A stretch of 64,000 nucleotides of DNA from Shewanella vesiculosa (GCF_021560015.1 NZ_CP073588.1:4076501-4140500); one strand, 5' to 3'; counted from the first letter of the stretch, positions 1 through 8,406 are shown. Translations and numbers: made by a program. The notes: generated by a model from the sequence alone, not told the origin.

Positions 1-1305
1 AACCCAATGGACCTTAAGCGCGGTATCGACAAAGCGGTTATCGCAGCCGTTGCTGAACTTAAACTACTTTCTCAAGAGTGTTCAGACACTAAAGCCATTG
101 CTCAAGTAGGTACAATTTCTGCTAACTCTGATGAGTCAATCGGCGACATCATTGCCACCGCAATGGAAAAAGTCGGTAAAGAAGGCGTTATCACAGTTGA
201 AGAAGGCCAAGCGCTTGAAAACGAATTAGACGTTGTTGAAGGTATGCAGTTTGACCGTGGTTACCTATCACCATACTTCATCAACAAGCCAGAAACTGGC
301 AGCATTGAATTAGACAGCCCATTCATTTTATTAGTAGACAAAAAAGTTTCTAATATCCGTGAATTGCTACCAATCCTTGAAGGTCTAGCGAAAACAGGTA
401 AGCCATTGCTTATCGTTGCAGAAGACGTTGAAGGCGAAGCATTAGCCACACTAGTTGTGAACAACATGCGTGGCATCGTTAAAGTAGCTGCTGTTAAAGC
501 ACCTGGTTTTGGCGACCGTCGTAAAGCAATGCTACAAGACGTTGCAATCTTAACTGGCGGTACTGTTATCGCTGAAGAAATCGGTCTAGAACTTGAAAAA
601 GCCACTCTAGAAGATTTAGGTACAGCTAAGCGCGTCATCATCACTAAAGATAACACTACTATCATCGACGGTAGTGGCGACCAAGTGCAAATTTCTGCAC
701 GTGTTTCGCAAATCAAACAACAAGTTGAAGAGTCAACTTCAGACTACGACAAAGAAAAGCTTCAAGAGCGTATGGCTAAGTTAGCTGGCGGTGTTGCAGT
801 CATCAAAGTTGGCGCAGCAACCGAAGTTGAAATGAAAGAGAAAAAAGCGCGCGTAGAAGATGCATTACATGCAACTCGCGCAGCGGTTGAAGAAGGTGTG
901 GTCGCCGGTGGTGGTGTTGCCCTTGTTCGCGTAGCAAGCAAAATTAAAGATGTTGAAGTATTGAACGAAGACCAAAAACACGGTGTAGTGATTGCACTAC
1001 GTGCTATGGAAGCACCTTTACGTCAAATCGCAACTAACGCTGGTCAAGAAGCATCAGTTGTTGCTAACACTGTTAAAAACGGTGAAGGTAACTTCGGTTA
1101 CAACGCGGGTAACGACACCTACGGTGACATGTTAGAAATGGGTATCCTAGACCCAACTAAAGTGACTCGTAGCGCGCTACAGTTCGCCGCGTCTATTGCT
1201 GGTCTTATGATCACAACAGAAGCGATGATTGCTGAAGTACCACAAGATTCTGCGCCAGATATGGGCGGAATGGGTGGTATGGGCGGAATGGGCGGCATGA
1301 TGTAA
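1..1305 (+). CDS. groEL: Chaperonin GroEL, 3' part (start lies before the window)
   Basis: Large subunit of the GroEL/GroES folding machine, a cytoplasmic ATP-driven double ring. The reading frame is already open at base 1 (Asn-Pro before the [11 protein letters not shown] segment, near residue 112 of the usual ~547), so about 110 N-terminal residues including the P-loop are outside the window. Visible marks are the apical domain with the PGFGDRR segment, the intermediate-domain stretch [13 protein letters not shown], the [10 protein letters not shown] segment and the Gly-Gly-Met repeat tail ([14 protein letters not shown]). groES is expected just upstream. A strong terminator follows at 1471-1505. 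Identification is certain from the sequence. Confidence 0.98.
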   Translation, partial: NPMDLKRGIDKAVIAAVAELKLLSQECSDTKAIAQVGTISANSDESIGDIIATAMEKVGKEGVITVEEGQALENELDVVEGMQFDRGYLSPYFINKPETGSIELDSPFILLVDKKVSNIRELLPILEGLAKTGKPLLIVAEDVEGEALATLVVNNMRGIVKVAAVKAPGFGDRRKAMLQDVAILTGGTVIAEEIGLELEKATLEDLGTAKRVIITKDNTTIIDGSGDQVQISARVSQIKQQVEESTSDYDKEKLQERMAKLAGGVAVIKVGAATEVEMKEKKARVEDALHATRAAVEEGVVAGGGVALVRVASKIKDVEVLNEDQKHGVVIALRAMEAPLRQIATNAGQEASVVANTVKNGEGNFGYNAGNDTYGDMLEMGILDPTKVTRSALQFAASIAGLMITTEAMIAEVPQDSAPDMGGMGGMGGMGGMM

Positions 1306-1739
1306 TCTAGCTTGTCTAAATCGGTGATAACTGCGTTGCTTCACCACTCGTTTAAGAAAGCTAAACGTCGTGGTAAAGCGCCTTGTTCTAACCCGATTTA
1401 TCCTGCGCTATATACATTGCTGGTCTAAAGCCTAAAAGCTTAGAGCAAAACTTCTTGAAAAAGAAAAGAGAAAGCCTCGATACTTAACGGTATCGAGGCT
1501 TTTTGTTATTGGTTATTTGGGGATTTAAGAATAAGTTTACTCTGAGCCCATTTATTGCATTTATTGGTTTATTAGGTATGTAAAACATCTATTTCCAAAG
1601 TAATTTTTAAATTAACATCTAATTTATGTTTATTATCTCTTATGTGTTCTGGGTGTTGAAAATTGTTTTTATTTACTATAAGGTACTGTTATATAGATAA
1701 ATATCCCCTTAGAAACTTTGAGTGCCACGGTAAAATTAT
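1306..1739. other. Intergenic region between groEL and the STAS/ATPase gene
   Basis: Holds the groEL terminator and then about 230 bp of AT-rich sequence before the next gene. No RNA gene or further coding signal was recognised. Base composition becomes clearly more AT-rich from about 1500 onward, in line with the accessory nature of the next genes. Confidence 0.5.
1471..1505 (+). terminator. Rho-independent terminator of groEL
   Basis: Perfect 11-bp stem AGCCTCGATAC / GTATCGAGGCT with a 6-nt loop, followed by a T run. It lies 165 bp after the groEL stop. Confidence 0.9.
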
Positions 1740-3053
1740 ATGGAACATAACGATATTCTCCAACAGTTGAAAGATAAACTGTTAAAAAGCAAAAGCCAAG
1801 TAATTATTGTTCCTCAAAAATTTGTATTCGTTGATAATGGCATTTATGATTTTAATAATGTTACGAATTTTTTTGACTGGAGTATTAGCGATATTCATGT
1901 TGAAATTGATTTATCTAAATGTACAACTACAAATTATCAGGCCATTTCAATTATTATTTTATATGCTTGGAAATTAAAATCTCAAAAGTGTCGAGTTGTA
2001 TTTAAAGAATCTTCTGATGTAAATGGGGCTAGTGAGCTATTTCGCCGATTAGGAGGGCGTGGTTTATTTACAGTGTTCACGCATGATAAAATTAATTTTA
2101 AAGGTGATAAATATAAACCATTATTTGCAGTAAGGAATCCTCACGACTTCAAAAAAGTTATTGAAGCAGCTGATTCGTATACCCAAGACTTTAATGTTGA
2201 ATTTACTAAGACATTAAGATATGTGTTGAGTGAGTTACTTTATAATACTTTGGAGCATGGGAAGTCTTTCTATAAATTTGGAAAGAAAGACTACTTAATT
2301 CCTTCTATTTGTCAATTTACTTGGTATGCCAGAAGAAATGAGTTGCAGTTCATTATTGGTGATGCTGGTATCGGAATAAAAAAACATCTTGAGCAATCAT
2401 ATCCAGGCCAGGAATCTGACCAGAGAGCAATTTTAAAGGCCATGGAGCCTCAAGTGTCAGGAACATTTAGTGTTACAGATATCTATAGTCAGAAAAACAA
2501 TGCAGGTATCGGTTTATTCCTATCCACTAATATTATTAGAAGACTTAATGCTGATATGCATATCCTTTCTGGTTCAGGAGTGGTTCATATATCACCTAGA
2601 GATATAACTTCATCAGAAATAGAAACCCCTTGGCCAGGGACGATAGTTGTCGTAACTTTAAAGTTAGACAGTAATGTTGAAATAGAATTTTTGCATAAGA
2701 TGATGCAAGAGTTTAGAGAATCAGCTCTTAAAGAACAAAAGAAAGCTGATAAAGTTGAAAGTGAAGATTCATTTTATATGGAAATTAGGAATTATTTTGG
2801 AAGTTATGCAGAAGATAAAGAAGCAGCTATTAAATTTAGAGATACAAAATTATTTATTCAAGTTAAAGCTGGGAAGCGAGTAGTTATTAACTTTGAAGGT
2901 GTTGAAAGTGCTCCTCATAGTTTTTTAAGTGCACTTTTTGCATCTCCCATAAAGTCTGTAGGTATGCCAGCTTACAAGCAGTTTAAATTTATTAATGCAA
3001 ACTCAGAAATAAGAGAAACTATAGATTTTATTCTTGATGAAAACACAGACTAA
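1740..3053 (+). CDS. STAS-like / GHKL ATPase / STAS-like (DUF4325) protein
   Basis: A 437-residue cytoplasmic protein with no membrane segment. Residues about 1-115 resemble a STAS/MlaB-type fold. Residues about 150-310 look like a GHKL (histidine-kinase-type) ATP-binding domain: N-box LSELLYNTLEHG, G1 box IGDAGIGIKKH and G2-like segment NNAGIGLFLSTN. Residues about 345-437 resemble the STAS-like DUF4325 domain. There is no phosphoacceptor (DHp) domain or response-regulator partner nearby, so it is not a classical sensor kinase. It is AT-rich compared with groEL and stands alone between groEL and a transposase remnant, which suggests acquisition by transfer. Domain calls are by eye; the function is unknown. 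Confidence 0.75.
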   Translation: MEHNDILQQLKDKLLKSKSQVIIVPQKFVFVDNGIYDFNNVTNFFDWSISDIHVEIDLSKCTTTNYQAISIIILYAWKLKSQKCRVVFKESSDVNGASELFRRLGGRGLFTVFTHDKINFKGDKYKPLFAVRNPHDFKKVIEAADSYTQDFNVEFTKTLRYVLSELLYNTLEHGKSFYKFGKKDYLIPSICQFTWYARRNELQFIIGDAGIGIKKHLEQSYPGQESDQRAILKAMEPQVSGTFSVTDIYSQKNNAGIGLFLSTNIIRRLNADMHILSGSGVVHISPRDITSSEIETPWPGTIVVVTLKLDSNVEIEFLHKMMQEFRESALKEQKKADKVESEDSFYMEIRNYFGSYAEDKEAAIKFRDTKLFIQVKAGKRVVINFEGVESAPHSFLSALFASPIKSVGMPAYKQFKFINANSEIRETIDFILDENTD

Positions 3054-3062
3054 TTAGAATAA

Positions 3063-3090
3063 GTGGGGTCAGAGTTTGAGGGATCCCCAC
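3063..3090. repeat. REP-like palindrome, copy 1
   Basis: GTGGGGTCAGAGT followed 9 bp later by CCCCAC; the GTGGGG/CCCCAC arms can form a hairpin. The same 13-bp core recurs at 3354, on the other side of the transposase remnant. This core resembles the REP sequences linked to RAYT-type transposases, an assignment made from memory. Confidence 0.6.
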
Positions 3091-3094
3091 GAAT

Positions 3095-3347
3095 TTAATA
3101 GCATGCTTGTGGATCCTTGATTAAATCTTGTAGCGTCTTGATCCCTGTTAGCCAGTGAGACTTCAGCAGCCTCAAAGACTTATCTTTGTAGGCTCTTAAT
3201 CCTATAAATTGGTTTGATAAAACATTACGCTTTTTGATCGAATTCGCTTGGTATTGCCTATGCTTGTCAGCCGCTTTGACTGCCAATCCTAGCAGGTACA
3301 ACATAAATTGAGATAGACAGGCGAAAGCGGCTGACGGCAGCGCTTCC
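3095..3347 (-). pseudogene. IS4-family (IS10-like) transposase, C-terminal remnant
   Basis: About 84 codons, read from an in-frame stop near 3347 down to the stop at 3095-3097. The segment QANSIKKRNVLS matches the conserved C-terminus of IS10/IS4-type transposases (QANT-RKRNTLS in IS10), preceded by an LLGLA helix. An apparent Met at 3304 lies inside the domain and is probably not a real start. The catalytic DDE core is absent, so it cannot be active. It sits exactly between two REP-like palindromes. The family call rests on motif memory and is moderately sure. Confidence 0.65.
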
Positions 3348-3353
3348 TAATAA

Positions 3354-3382
3354 GTGGGGTCAGAGTAAACTTTCTACCCCAC
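3354..3382. repeat. REP-like palindrome, copy 2
   Basis: GTGGGGTCAGAGT, then a 10-bp loop, then CCCCAC. It has the same orientation and core as copy 1 at 3063, so the two enclose a 263-bp segment carrying the transposase scrap. Confidence 0.6.
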
Positions 3383-3481
3383 TATTCATCTATGCAATCT
3401 GCACCACAGAAGCCTGCAATTATTTACGGTGATTTTATCCAAATATCCCATATAAATAGGGCAAAATAAGTGTTTTACAAT

Positions 3482-4531
3482 CTAAATAATCTGCTTTTCA
3501 AACCCACAATCTACACAATTCAATGTGTAGGTTTCTTTGCGCTTTGTGACTTTAGTATTTTTACTCATGCATTGTGGGCATGGTAATTTCATCGATGTAT
3601 TTTTGCTGCATTGGTTACAGTTGATGTAGTAACCGAATTTGCCATACATCGGTGTATATTGTGTTGATTCACCGCAATGTTTGCAGCTTATTATGGGGTG
3701 TTGCTCATGCGCTAATGTGGCTACAGGTGCAAGTGTTGTGGCATTAGATTGGGCTAGATGATTCGTGGCCGCAGATGCTGGCTCTAACGTTAGTTCAAGT
3801 TCTGGCTTAAGCTTTGGTGCATATGGTCTTGGTTGGGTTTGCTTTAGTTCCACCGGAGCATTATTAGCTTGCTGAATATTTGAGTCGATATGTTGGCTAA
3901 TAAGAAATTGGCCTATTGAATTGAGTTCTTGCTGACTAAAGTCTGGACGGGTGTCTGCTACGCTGACCAAGCGGATCAGTTTGTGTTTAAGCTTCATGAT
4001 GTTTTTGAGTTCATCGACCAAAAATTCGGTTTTATACAGTTTGTCCGAAATCTCTTTGGGCATGGTTTTCCGGTCGATCACAGCATTACTGGATACCGCA
4101 CATAAATAGTGCCAGCAGCGCCCACTGAAGCCTTGTTGTTTTATACCCAGTAACTTGCTTAATATTTCACTCTTATTATGCATGAGCATTTCTTTCAACA
4201 AGGCTTGTTGCAGCTCAACTTGCTTGATGGGCGAAGACATACCAGACCATTGGCTGTTATAGCTGCGTGTCCACTCGCCTTGGTTGTTCACTTTAACGTG
4301 ACCTTTTATGCTTTTTGATTCAATGAGCACGAAGCCATAGGTGTATACGATCAAGTGATCAATTTGAGCCGTTTCATCATTAAAGCTGAATTTGAAGTCG
4401 TTGATAACCAGTACTTCAGGGTTGTCTTTAAATGCGCGGCGTAAGAAGAAAGCCACATCTTGTTCTTGTTTTTGACCGGCAATCGTTTGCGGCGTTTTGG
4501 TCATTTGTAGTGTTTTAGTTTTAAGAATCAT
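3482..4531 (-). CDS. NERD domain protein with C-terminal zinc ribbons
   Basis: 349 residues. Residues about 20-135 form a NERD (nuclease-related) domain: the segment ETAQIDHLIVYTYGFVLIESKS carries the Asp and the E-x-K expected of this PD-(D/E)XK-like fold. A polar, low-complexity linker follows (about 215-270). The C-terminus has four Cys pairs (CKHC, CNQC, CPQC, CVDC), which look like two zinc ribbons of the topoisomerase-I type that bind nucleic acid. No signal peptide. It lies convergent to the STAS/ATPase gene and divergent from hipB in the accessory block after groEL. The substrate is unknown; nuclease activity is inferred from the family only. Confidence 0.85.
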   Translation of the reverse strand: MILKTKTLQMTKTPQTIAGQKQEQDVAFFLRRAFKDNPEVLVINDFKFSFNDETAQIDHLIVYTYGFVLIESKSIKGHVKVNNQGEWTRSYNSQWSGMSSPIKQVELQQALLKEMLMHNKSEILSKLLGIKQQGFSGRCWHYLCAVSSNAVIDRKTMPKEISDKLYKTEFLVDELKNIMKLKHKLIRLVSVADTRPDFSQQELNSIGQFLISQHIDSNIQQANNAPVELKQTQPRPYAPKLKPELELTLEPASAATNHLAQSNATTLAPVATLAHEQHPIISCKHCGESTQYTPMYGKFGYYINCNQCSKNTSMKLPCPQCMSKNTKVTKRKETYTLNCVDCGFEKQII

Positions 4532-4640
4532 TTACCAACAGCATCCATTCATAACTTGATAATAATCAAGCTCATAATATCTATGATGCTGATAAAAAAG
4601 CCAGTATTAATTTTAAAAGTAGGGCGTAATCGATTCGATA

Positions 4641-4656
4641 GTGTAACAACCTACAC
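4641..4656. promoter_or_regulatory. HipB-type operator 1 (GTGTA-N6-TACAC)
   Basis: GTGTAACAACCTACAC, a perfect 5-6-5 palindrome, first of four such sites upstream of hipB at 50-bp intervals. It is the only one without the full AAA/TTT flanks. Confidence 0.7.
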
Positions 4657-4690
4657 TTATAACTCATTTGGCGACTTAGATAATTAAAAA

Positions 4691-4706
4691 GTGTACTTAA
4701 CTATAC
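4691..4706. promoter_or_regulatory. HipB-type operator 2
   Basis: AAAGTGTA-N6-TATACTTT; core GTGTACTTAACTATAC with one mismatch in the right arm. It starts exactly 50 bp after operator 1. Confidence 0.7.
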
Positions 4707-4717
4707 TTTTGTTGATC

Positions 4718-4746
4718 TTGACAGAGGAGATCACAATAAAGTGTAT
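4718..4746 (+). promoter_or_regulatory. Candidate hipB promoter
   Basis: A perfect -35 box TTGACA lies at 4718-4723. The -10 region falls at about 4741-4747 and overlaps operator 3, so repressor binding there would block transcription. The -10 box itself is weak. Confidence 0.5.
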
Positions 4747-4756
4747 GTTGTTACAC
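4741..4756. promoter_or_regulatory. HipB-type operator 3
   Basis: AAAGTGTA-TGTTGT-TACACTTT, a perfect palindrome including the A/T flanks (4738-4759). Its start is exactly 50 bp after operator 2. Confidence 0.75.
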
Positions 4757-4790
4757 TTTACTGTTGAAATATCAAGCATTCAGAGCTAAA

Positions 4791-4806
4791 GTGTAGCAAA
4801 GTACAC
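4791..4806. promoter_or_regulatory. HipB-type operator 4
   Basis: AAAGTGTA-GCAAAG-TACACTTT, a perfect palindrome (4788-4809). It lies 50 bp after operator 3 and ends 11 bp before the hipB start codon, in the leader. Confidence 0.75.
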
Positions 4807-4820
4807 TTTGAACTAACGTT

Positions 4821-5057
4821 ATGACACCTGCACTCAATCAACAATCCTTGGGTTTACTCATTAAAGAAACCAGAAAAAATGCAGCACTGACTCAAGATGT
4901 GGCGGCGATGCTGTGTGGCGTGACCAAAAAGACTTTGATCCGTGTTGAGAAAGGCAATGATGTTTATATTTCGACAGTGTTCAAAATTCTTAATGGTCTG
5001 GGGATTAGTATTGATATAGCGCAGAATCATAATGCTGATCCTAAAGTGTGGTATTAA
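4821..5057 (+). CDS. hipB: HipB-like antitoxin / XRE regulator without a HipA partner
   Basis: A 78-residue cytoplasmic DNA-binding protein. Helix-turn-helix of the Xre/Cro type at about residues 10-65 ([16 protein letters not shown], then [11 protein letters not shown], then [11 protein letters not shown]). The start is the only Met in frame; the ribosome-binding site is weak. In HipBA modules HipB neutralises the HipA kinase and represses the operon, and four operator-like palindromes stand upstream. From memory, the related S. oneidensis chromosome carries hipB-hipA just after groEL. Here no hipA follows: a terminator begins 12 bp after the stop and yqhA comes next on the other strand. The protein is full length for this type, so only the toxin gene seems to be missing. 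Confidence 0.85.
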   Translation: MTPALNQQSLGLLIKETRKNAALTQDVAAMLCGVTKKTLIRVEKGNDVYISTVFKILNGLGISIDIAQNHNADPKVWY

Positions 5058-5069
5058 TCGATAGTAAAT

Positions 5070-5106
5070 AAAAAGCCCTGATGCTGTTATGTATCAGGGC
5101 TTTTTA
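5070..5106. terminator. Bidirectional terminator between hipB and yqhA
   Basis: Stem AAAGCCCTGAT / ATCAGGGCTTT with an A run before and a T run after, serving the convergent hipB and yqhA. Confidence 0.9.
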
Positions 5107-5121
5107 TTTGGAGATGGATGG

Positions 5122-5610
5122 TTATTTCCGCGTAATCTTATCCAGATATCCCATGGCGAAGGCCGATAGCACGAAGGTGATGTGGATGAGTAGATACCAC
5201 ATGATCTTGTCGTTTTCGATGTTTTCGGCATTCATAAATACTTTGAGTAGGTGAATCGATGAAATCGCCACAATAGAGGCGGCAACTTTGTTTTTAAGTG
5301 AACCTGAATCCATCTTGCCTAGCCAGCTGAGCTTTTCACTGTTTTCGCCCACATCAAGCTGTGATACGAAGTTTTCATAACCTGAAAACATCACCATGAT
5401 GAGCAGGCCTCCGACTAAGGTGATGTCGATGAGTGATAGGGTGATCAACACCAAATCAACTTCTGCGATGGTGAAAATAATGGGTATGATGTGAAAGATC
5501 TCTTGAAAGAACTTTATGCCTAAGGCGAGTAAGACTAAGCTTAATCCTAAATAAATAGGCGCCATGATCCAGCGCGATGCATACATCAATCTTTCAAACA
5601 CTTTTTCCAT
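5122..5610 (-). CDS. yqhA: YqhA family inner membrane protein (UPF0114)
   Basis: 162 residues with four hydrophobic segments (about 15-35, 45-70, 105-120 and 140-158). The N-terminus [20 protein letters not shown] and the segment [25 protein letters not shown] are typical of the UPF0114 family. It is predicted to be an integral inner membrane protein; no biochemical role is established. It is single, convergent with hipB, and marks the end of the accessory block after groEL. Confidence 0.9.
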   Translation of the reverse strand: MEKVFERLMYASRWIMAPIYLGLSLVLLALGIKFFQEIFHIIPIIFTIAEVDLVLITLSLIDITLVGGLLIMVMFSGYENFVSQLDVGENSEKLSWLGKMDSGSLKNKVAASIVAISSIHLLKVFMNAENIENDKIMWYLLIHITFVLSAFAMGYLDKITRK

Positions 5611-6045
5611 AAAAAATTTAACCCTTCAGATAAAATACGCTAGAAATCAATCGAACCACTCATGGTAAAACAATAACATGATGAACTTTAGCTGTGCTTG
5701 CATACTGTAGCAAGCATGTTGAGGTGTCATCTATACACTTTGCGCGATGCATAGTGTATTTCATAATGTCTGTAGACGTTAGGTTTTTGTGGGTGTGAGC
5801 CTAGGGGGAAGTCATTTTTTGGCCGCAAACCTTATAAGAGCTTGATATGGGTAATGTGAGTTATTCGATGTCGATAACGGTTGTTTGTGTATTTATACCC
5901 CCCTGTTGATTTAGCTAAAGCGAATAAAACCAATATATTAACGAGTATTGGTACCGTTAACTAAATCCGTCTTTCCCCCCTGTTTTCTAAAGGTTTTAGC
6001 ATCAAAGTCGATATAAATATTAGCCTGCTATGCAAGGAGCAACCA
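5611..6045. other. Intergenic region, no gene recognised
   Basis: 435 bp between the yqhA start and the FlxA-like start, so both promoters should lie here. A spaced inverted repeat ATACACT (5733) / AGTGTAT (5753) is present. No RNA or further coding signal was seen. Confidence 0.4.
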
Positions 6046-6471
6046 TTGAATATTTTAGGCGTAAACTCAACGACTTCGGTGACAGATAACCTGCAAAAAG
6101 TGTCAGTTAGATTACGGTCTACTATTGCACCACAGGGGACATTGAACACTCAAGTTGAAGTGACAGATAAGGTGTCTATTTCAAATGAGGCGCAAAAAAA
6201 GCTGTCTTCTGAATTAAGTTCTACAATGCGTAATAATGCACGTGGTGCAACATCACCGCAGACAAAGCAAGTCGATACGCGCACTGAAATAGAAAAGAAA
6301 ATTGATCAGTTAAAAGAAGATATTAAAGAGTTACAAGCGCAACGTCGAGAGTTGATTGGTGACAATTCAGAAGAAGCTGAATTGCAGCGAAAAGTGTTAG
6401 ATCATCAAATTACTATGCTTAATACACAGCTCATTTCCTTATTTAAAATACAAAAAGAAGCGCAGAAATAA
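6046..6471 (+). CDS. FlxA-like coiled-coil protein, TTG start
   Basis: 141 residues, soluble, no signal peptide. The C-terminal half (about 80-135) is a strong coiled coil rich in Glu, Lys and Gln, as in FlxA-like proteins; the N-terminal segment has a VSISNEAQKKL motif like those in some flagellar or anti-sigma proteins. A TTG start was chosen because AAGGAG lies 6 bp upstream (6034-6039) and no ATG fits as well. No functional partner is adjacent. The family link is tentative and the role unknown. Confidence 0.7.
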   Translation: MNILGVNSTTSVTDNLQKVSVRLRSTIAPQGTLNTQVEVTDKVSISNEAQKKLSSELSSTMRNNARGATSPQTKQVDTRTEIEKKIDQLKEDIKELQAQRRELIGDNSEEAELQRKVLDHQITMLNTQLISLFKIQKEAQK

Positions 6472-6725
6472 TTTACTGGCGTTAGAGCCTGACGTATGTG
6501 ACAGAGTGTAATCGGCAAGCGTAAACGGTATTGCGCCATCCTCATTTATTCTGTTTTACTCCTAAATATTTAATTGCTCCATTTAATGTTTTCTCATTAA
6601 TGACCTGTAATTCGGCTCGGATATTTTGTTTATGTTCTCCGTTCAAGTGCAGCCAGTTACATATTGTTTACATAAGGTGTTGCGTTTATCATCGGTATTC
6701 GCTGACGTATTTATGGAATAACATA

Positions 6726-8087
6726 ATGGAATATCGCAAAATGCTGCTGGTCGCCAGCACCTCTCTTCTGTTAGCTGCCTGCAGTCAACACACGTTCAAA
6801 ATACCTGAAGCTCAAACTCAACATCATCAAGCTAATCCTTCGGACCAAATAGTCTGGGCTATTAATAGTGGCGGCGATGCCTATCTTTCTTCAGACGGGA
6901 TTCAATATCAGGCTGACGCTATAAAAATGGCCAGTGGCGATGCGAGTCATGTTGTTATCGCCAAGGGGACGATACTTGGCACTCAAGATCCAAACTTGTA
7001 TTTGTCTTCTCGCCAGGGTGAAATCATTGCTTACCAGCAGCCACTAGCGAATGGTACTTACAGTGTGACGTTACGCTTTGCCGAAGACCAATGGACCCAG
7101 AAAGGCAAAAGACAGTTCTCGGTGTGGATTGAGGGCCAGCAGCGTATTCCTGTTATTGATGTCGTTAACGATCGCGACGGCCGTAATATGACCTCCTATG
7201 ACATCAGTGTGCCAAATGTTGAGCTTGCAGATGGTCAATTGAATATTGATTTCAAAGCCGCAACCGGCAACGCCAGCATTAGTGCCATTGTGGTTCGTAA
7301 ACCTTATCAGGTAGATAAAGACTGGCAACTGGTGTGGCAAGATGAGTTTAATCAGGATGGCCGAGTCGATGAGACTAAGTGGAACTATGAGCTGTGGGCA
7401 CCCAAACGCGTTAATGAAGAACTGCAACGCTATACTGATCGCAGCGAAAACGTGCGTCAACAAGGCGGAAATTTGCTCATTGAAGCGCGACGTGATTTCT
7501 TTCAAGGTGATGAATACTCGTCGGCGCGCATTACTTCAGCCGGTAAAGGCGATTTACTTTATGGGCGAGTGGAAGTGAGGGCTAAACTGCCTGACGGCTT
7601 AGGCACTTGGCCTGCGATTTGGATGATGCCAAGTGATTTTGATGCTTATGCCGAATCCTGTGAAGATCCTACCGATGAGCAAAAACTGTGTAATAGCTGG
7701 CCCAATTCTGGCGAGATAGACATTTTGGAACACGTTGGTTTTGATGAGGGACGCATACATTCTACTATGCACAATAAAGCCTTTTTCTGGAAAAACTTTA
7801 AGCAACGCAAAGGCGCGCTTTATGAGCCGGATGTTACCCATAACTTTCATCTGTATGCGATGGAATGGAGCCCAGAGCGTATAGATGTGTTTATCGATGA
7901 CACTCTATATTTTTCGTATATCAATGATCACCAAGGCTGGCAGTCATGGCCGTTTGATAAACCGTTTCATGTCATTCTCAATATTGCCGTAGGCGGTGGA
8001 TGGGGTGGTATTAAAGGGGTGGCCGACGATATCTGGCCGAAACAAATGCTAATTGATTACGTACGTTTGTATCAAAAAAGTCACTAA
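6726..8087 (+). CDS. GH16 glycoside hydrolase lipoprotein with malectin-like domain
   Basis: 453 residues from ATG 6726; the frame stays open upstream to 6531, but only this start gives a proper lipoprotein signal (MEYRKMLLVASTSLLLAACS, lipobox LAAC, Cys19). After the signal comes a carbohydrate-binding malectin-like domain (about 40-195), with AINSGGDAY and VTLRFAE. A GH16 catalytic domain follows (about 205-450). The catalytic motif GEIDILE has Glu330, Asp332 and Glu335, where the two Glu act as nucleophile and acid/base. The likely substrate is a beta-1,3-glucan such as laminarin, or another algal glucan. Probably anchored in the outer membrane. The substrate is inferred from the family; no polysaccharide locus surrounds it. 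Confidence 0.9.
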   Translation: MEYRKMLLVASTSLLLAACSQHTFKIPEAQTQHHQANPSDQIVWAINSGGDAYLSSDGIQYQADAIKMASGDASHVVIAKGTILGTQDPNLYLSSRQGEIIAYQQPLANGTYSVTLRFAEDQWTQKGKRQFSVWIEGQQRIPVIDVVNDRDGRNMTSYDISVPNVELADGQLNIDFKAATGNASISAIVVRKPYQVDKDWQLVWQDEFNQDGRVDETKWNYELWAPKRVNEELQRYTDRSENVRQQGGNLLIEARRDFFQGDEYSSARITSAGKGDLLYGRVEVRAKLPDGLGTWPAIWMMPSDFDAYAESCEDPTDEQKLCNSWPNSGEIDILEHVGFDEGRIHSTMHNKAFFWKNFKQRKGALYEPDVTHNFHLYAMEWSPERIDVFIDDTLYFSYINDHQGWQSWPFDKPFHVILNIAVGGGWGGIKGVADDIWPKQMLIDYVRLYQKSH

Positions 8088-8406
8088 CCTGAACTCGGAC
8101 CGATTGATATTTCGAGTGCTCTTTAGCAAAACCTCAACAGATAAAGTGGCATTAATTCAATGCAATTAGATAGGCACATCGAAAAAGTGTTAGATAAAGA
8201 CTAGCGATAAAATTGAGCGAAGTGATTAATAGGCACATCGAATAATAGATACCTTTACCATTAAGAAGAGATCCGTCAGGGTAAACGTTATAGCCATTTA
8301 AATAATCTGCTGATTATTGCAGCCATTTTTAATCTAGGCCTCAGGTTGGTTGATTAGACTTGTTACTTAGTGATGTATTTTAACTTTAAAAGAAGGACTT
8401 ATCGTT
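8088..8406. other. Intergenic region with a 14-bp direct repeat
   Basis: ATAGGCACATCGAA occurs at 8170-8183 and again at 8229-8242, 59 bp apart on the same strand. No other feature was recognised. Confidence 0.5.

Noticed and set aside
261..716. Minus-strand open frame of about 150 codons inside groEL
   Set aside because: Shadow of the strongly coding groEL frame; no ribosome site or recognisable domain.
5733..5759. ATACACT / AGTGTAT inverted repeat as a fifth HipB operator
   Set aside because: The half-sites are in the opposite order and spaced 13 bp apart, unlike the GTGTA-N6-TACAC sites before hipB.
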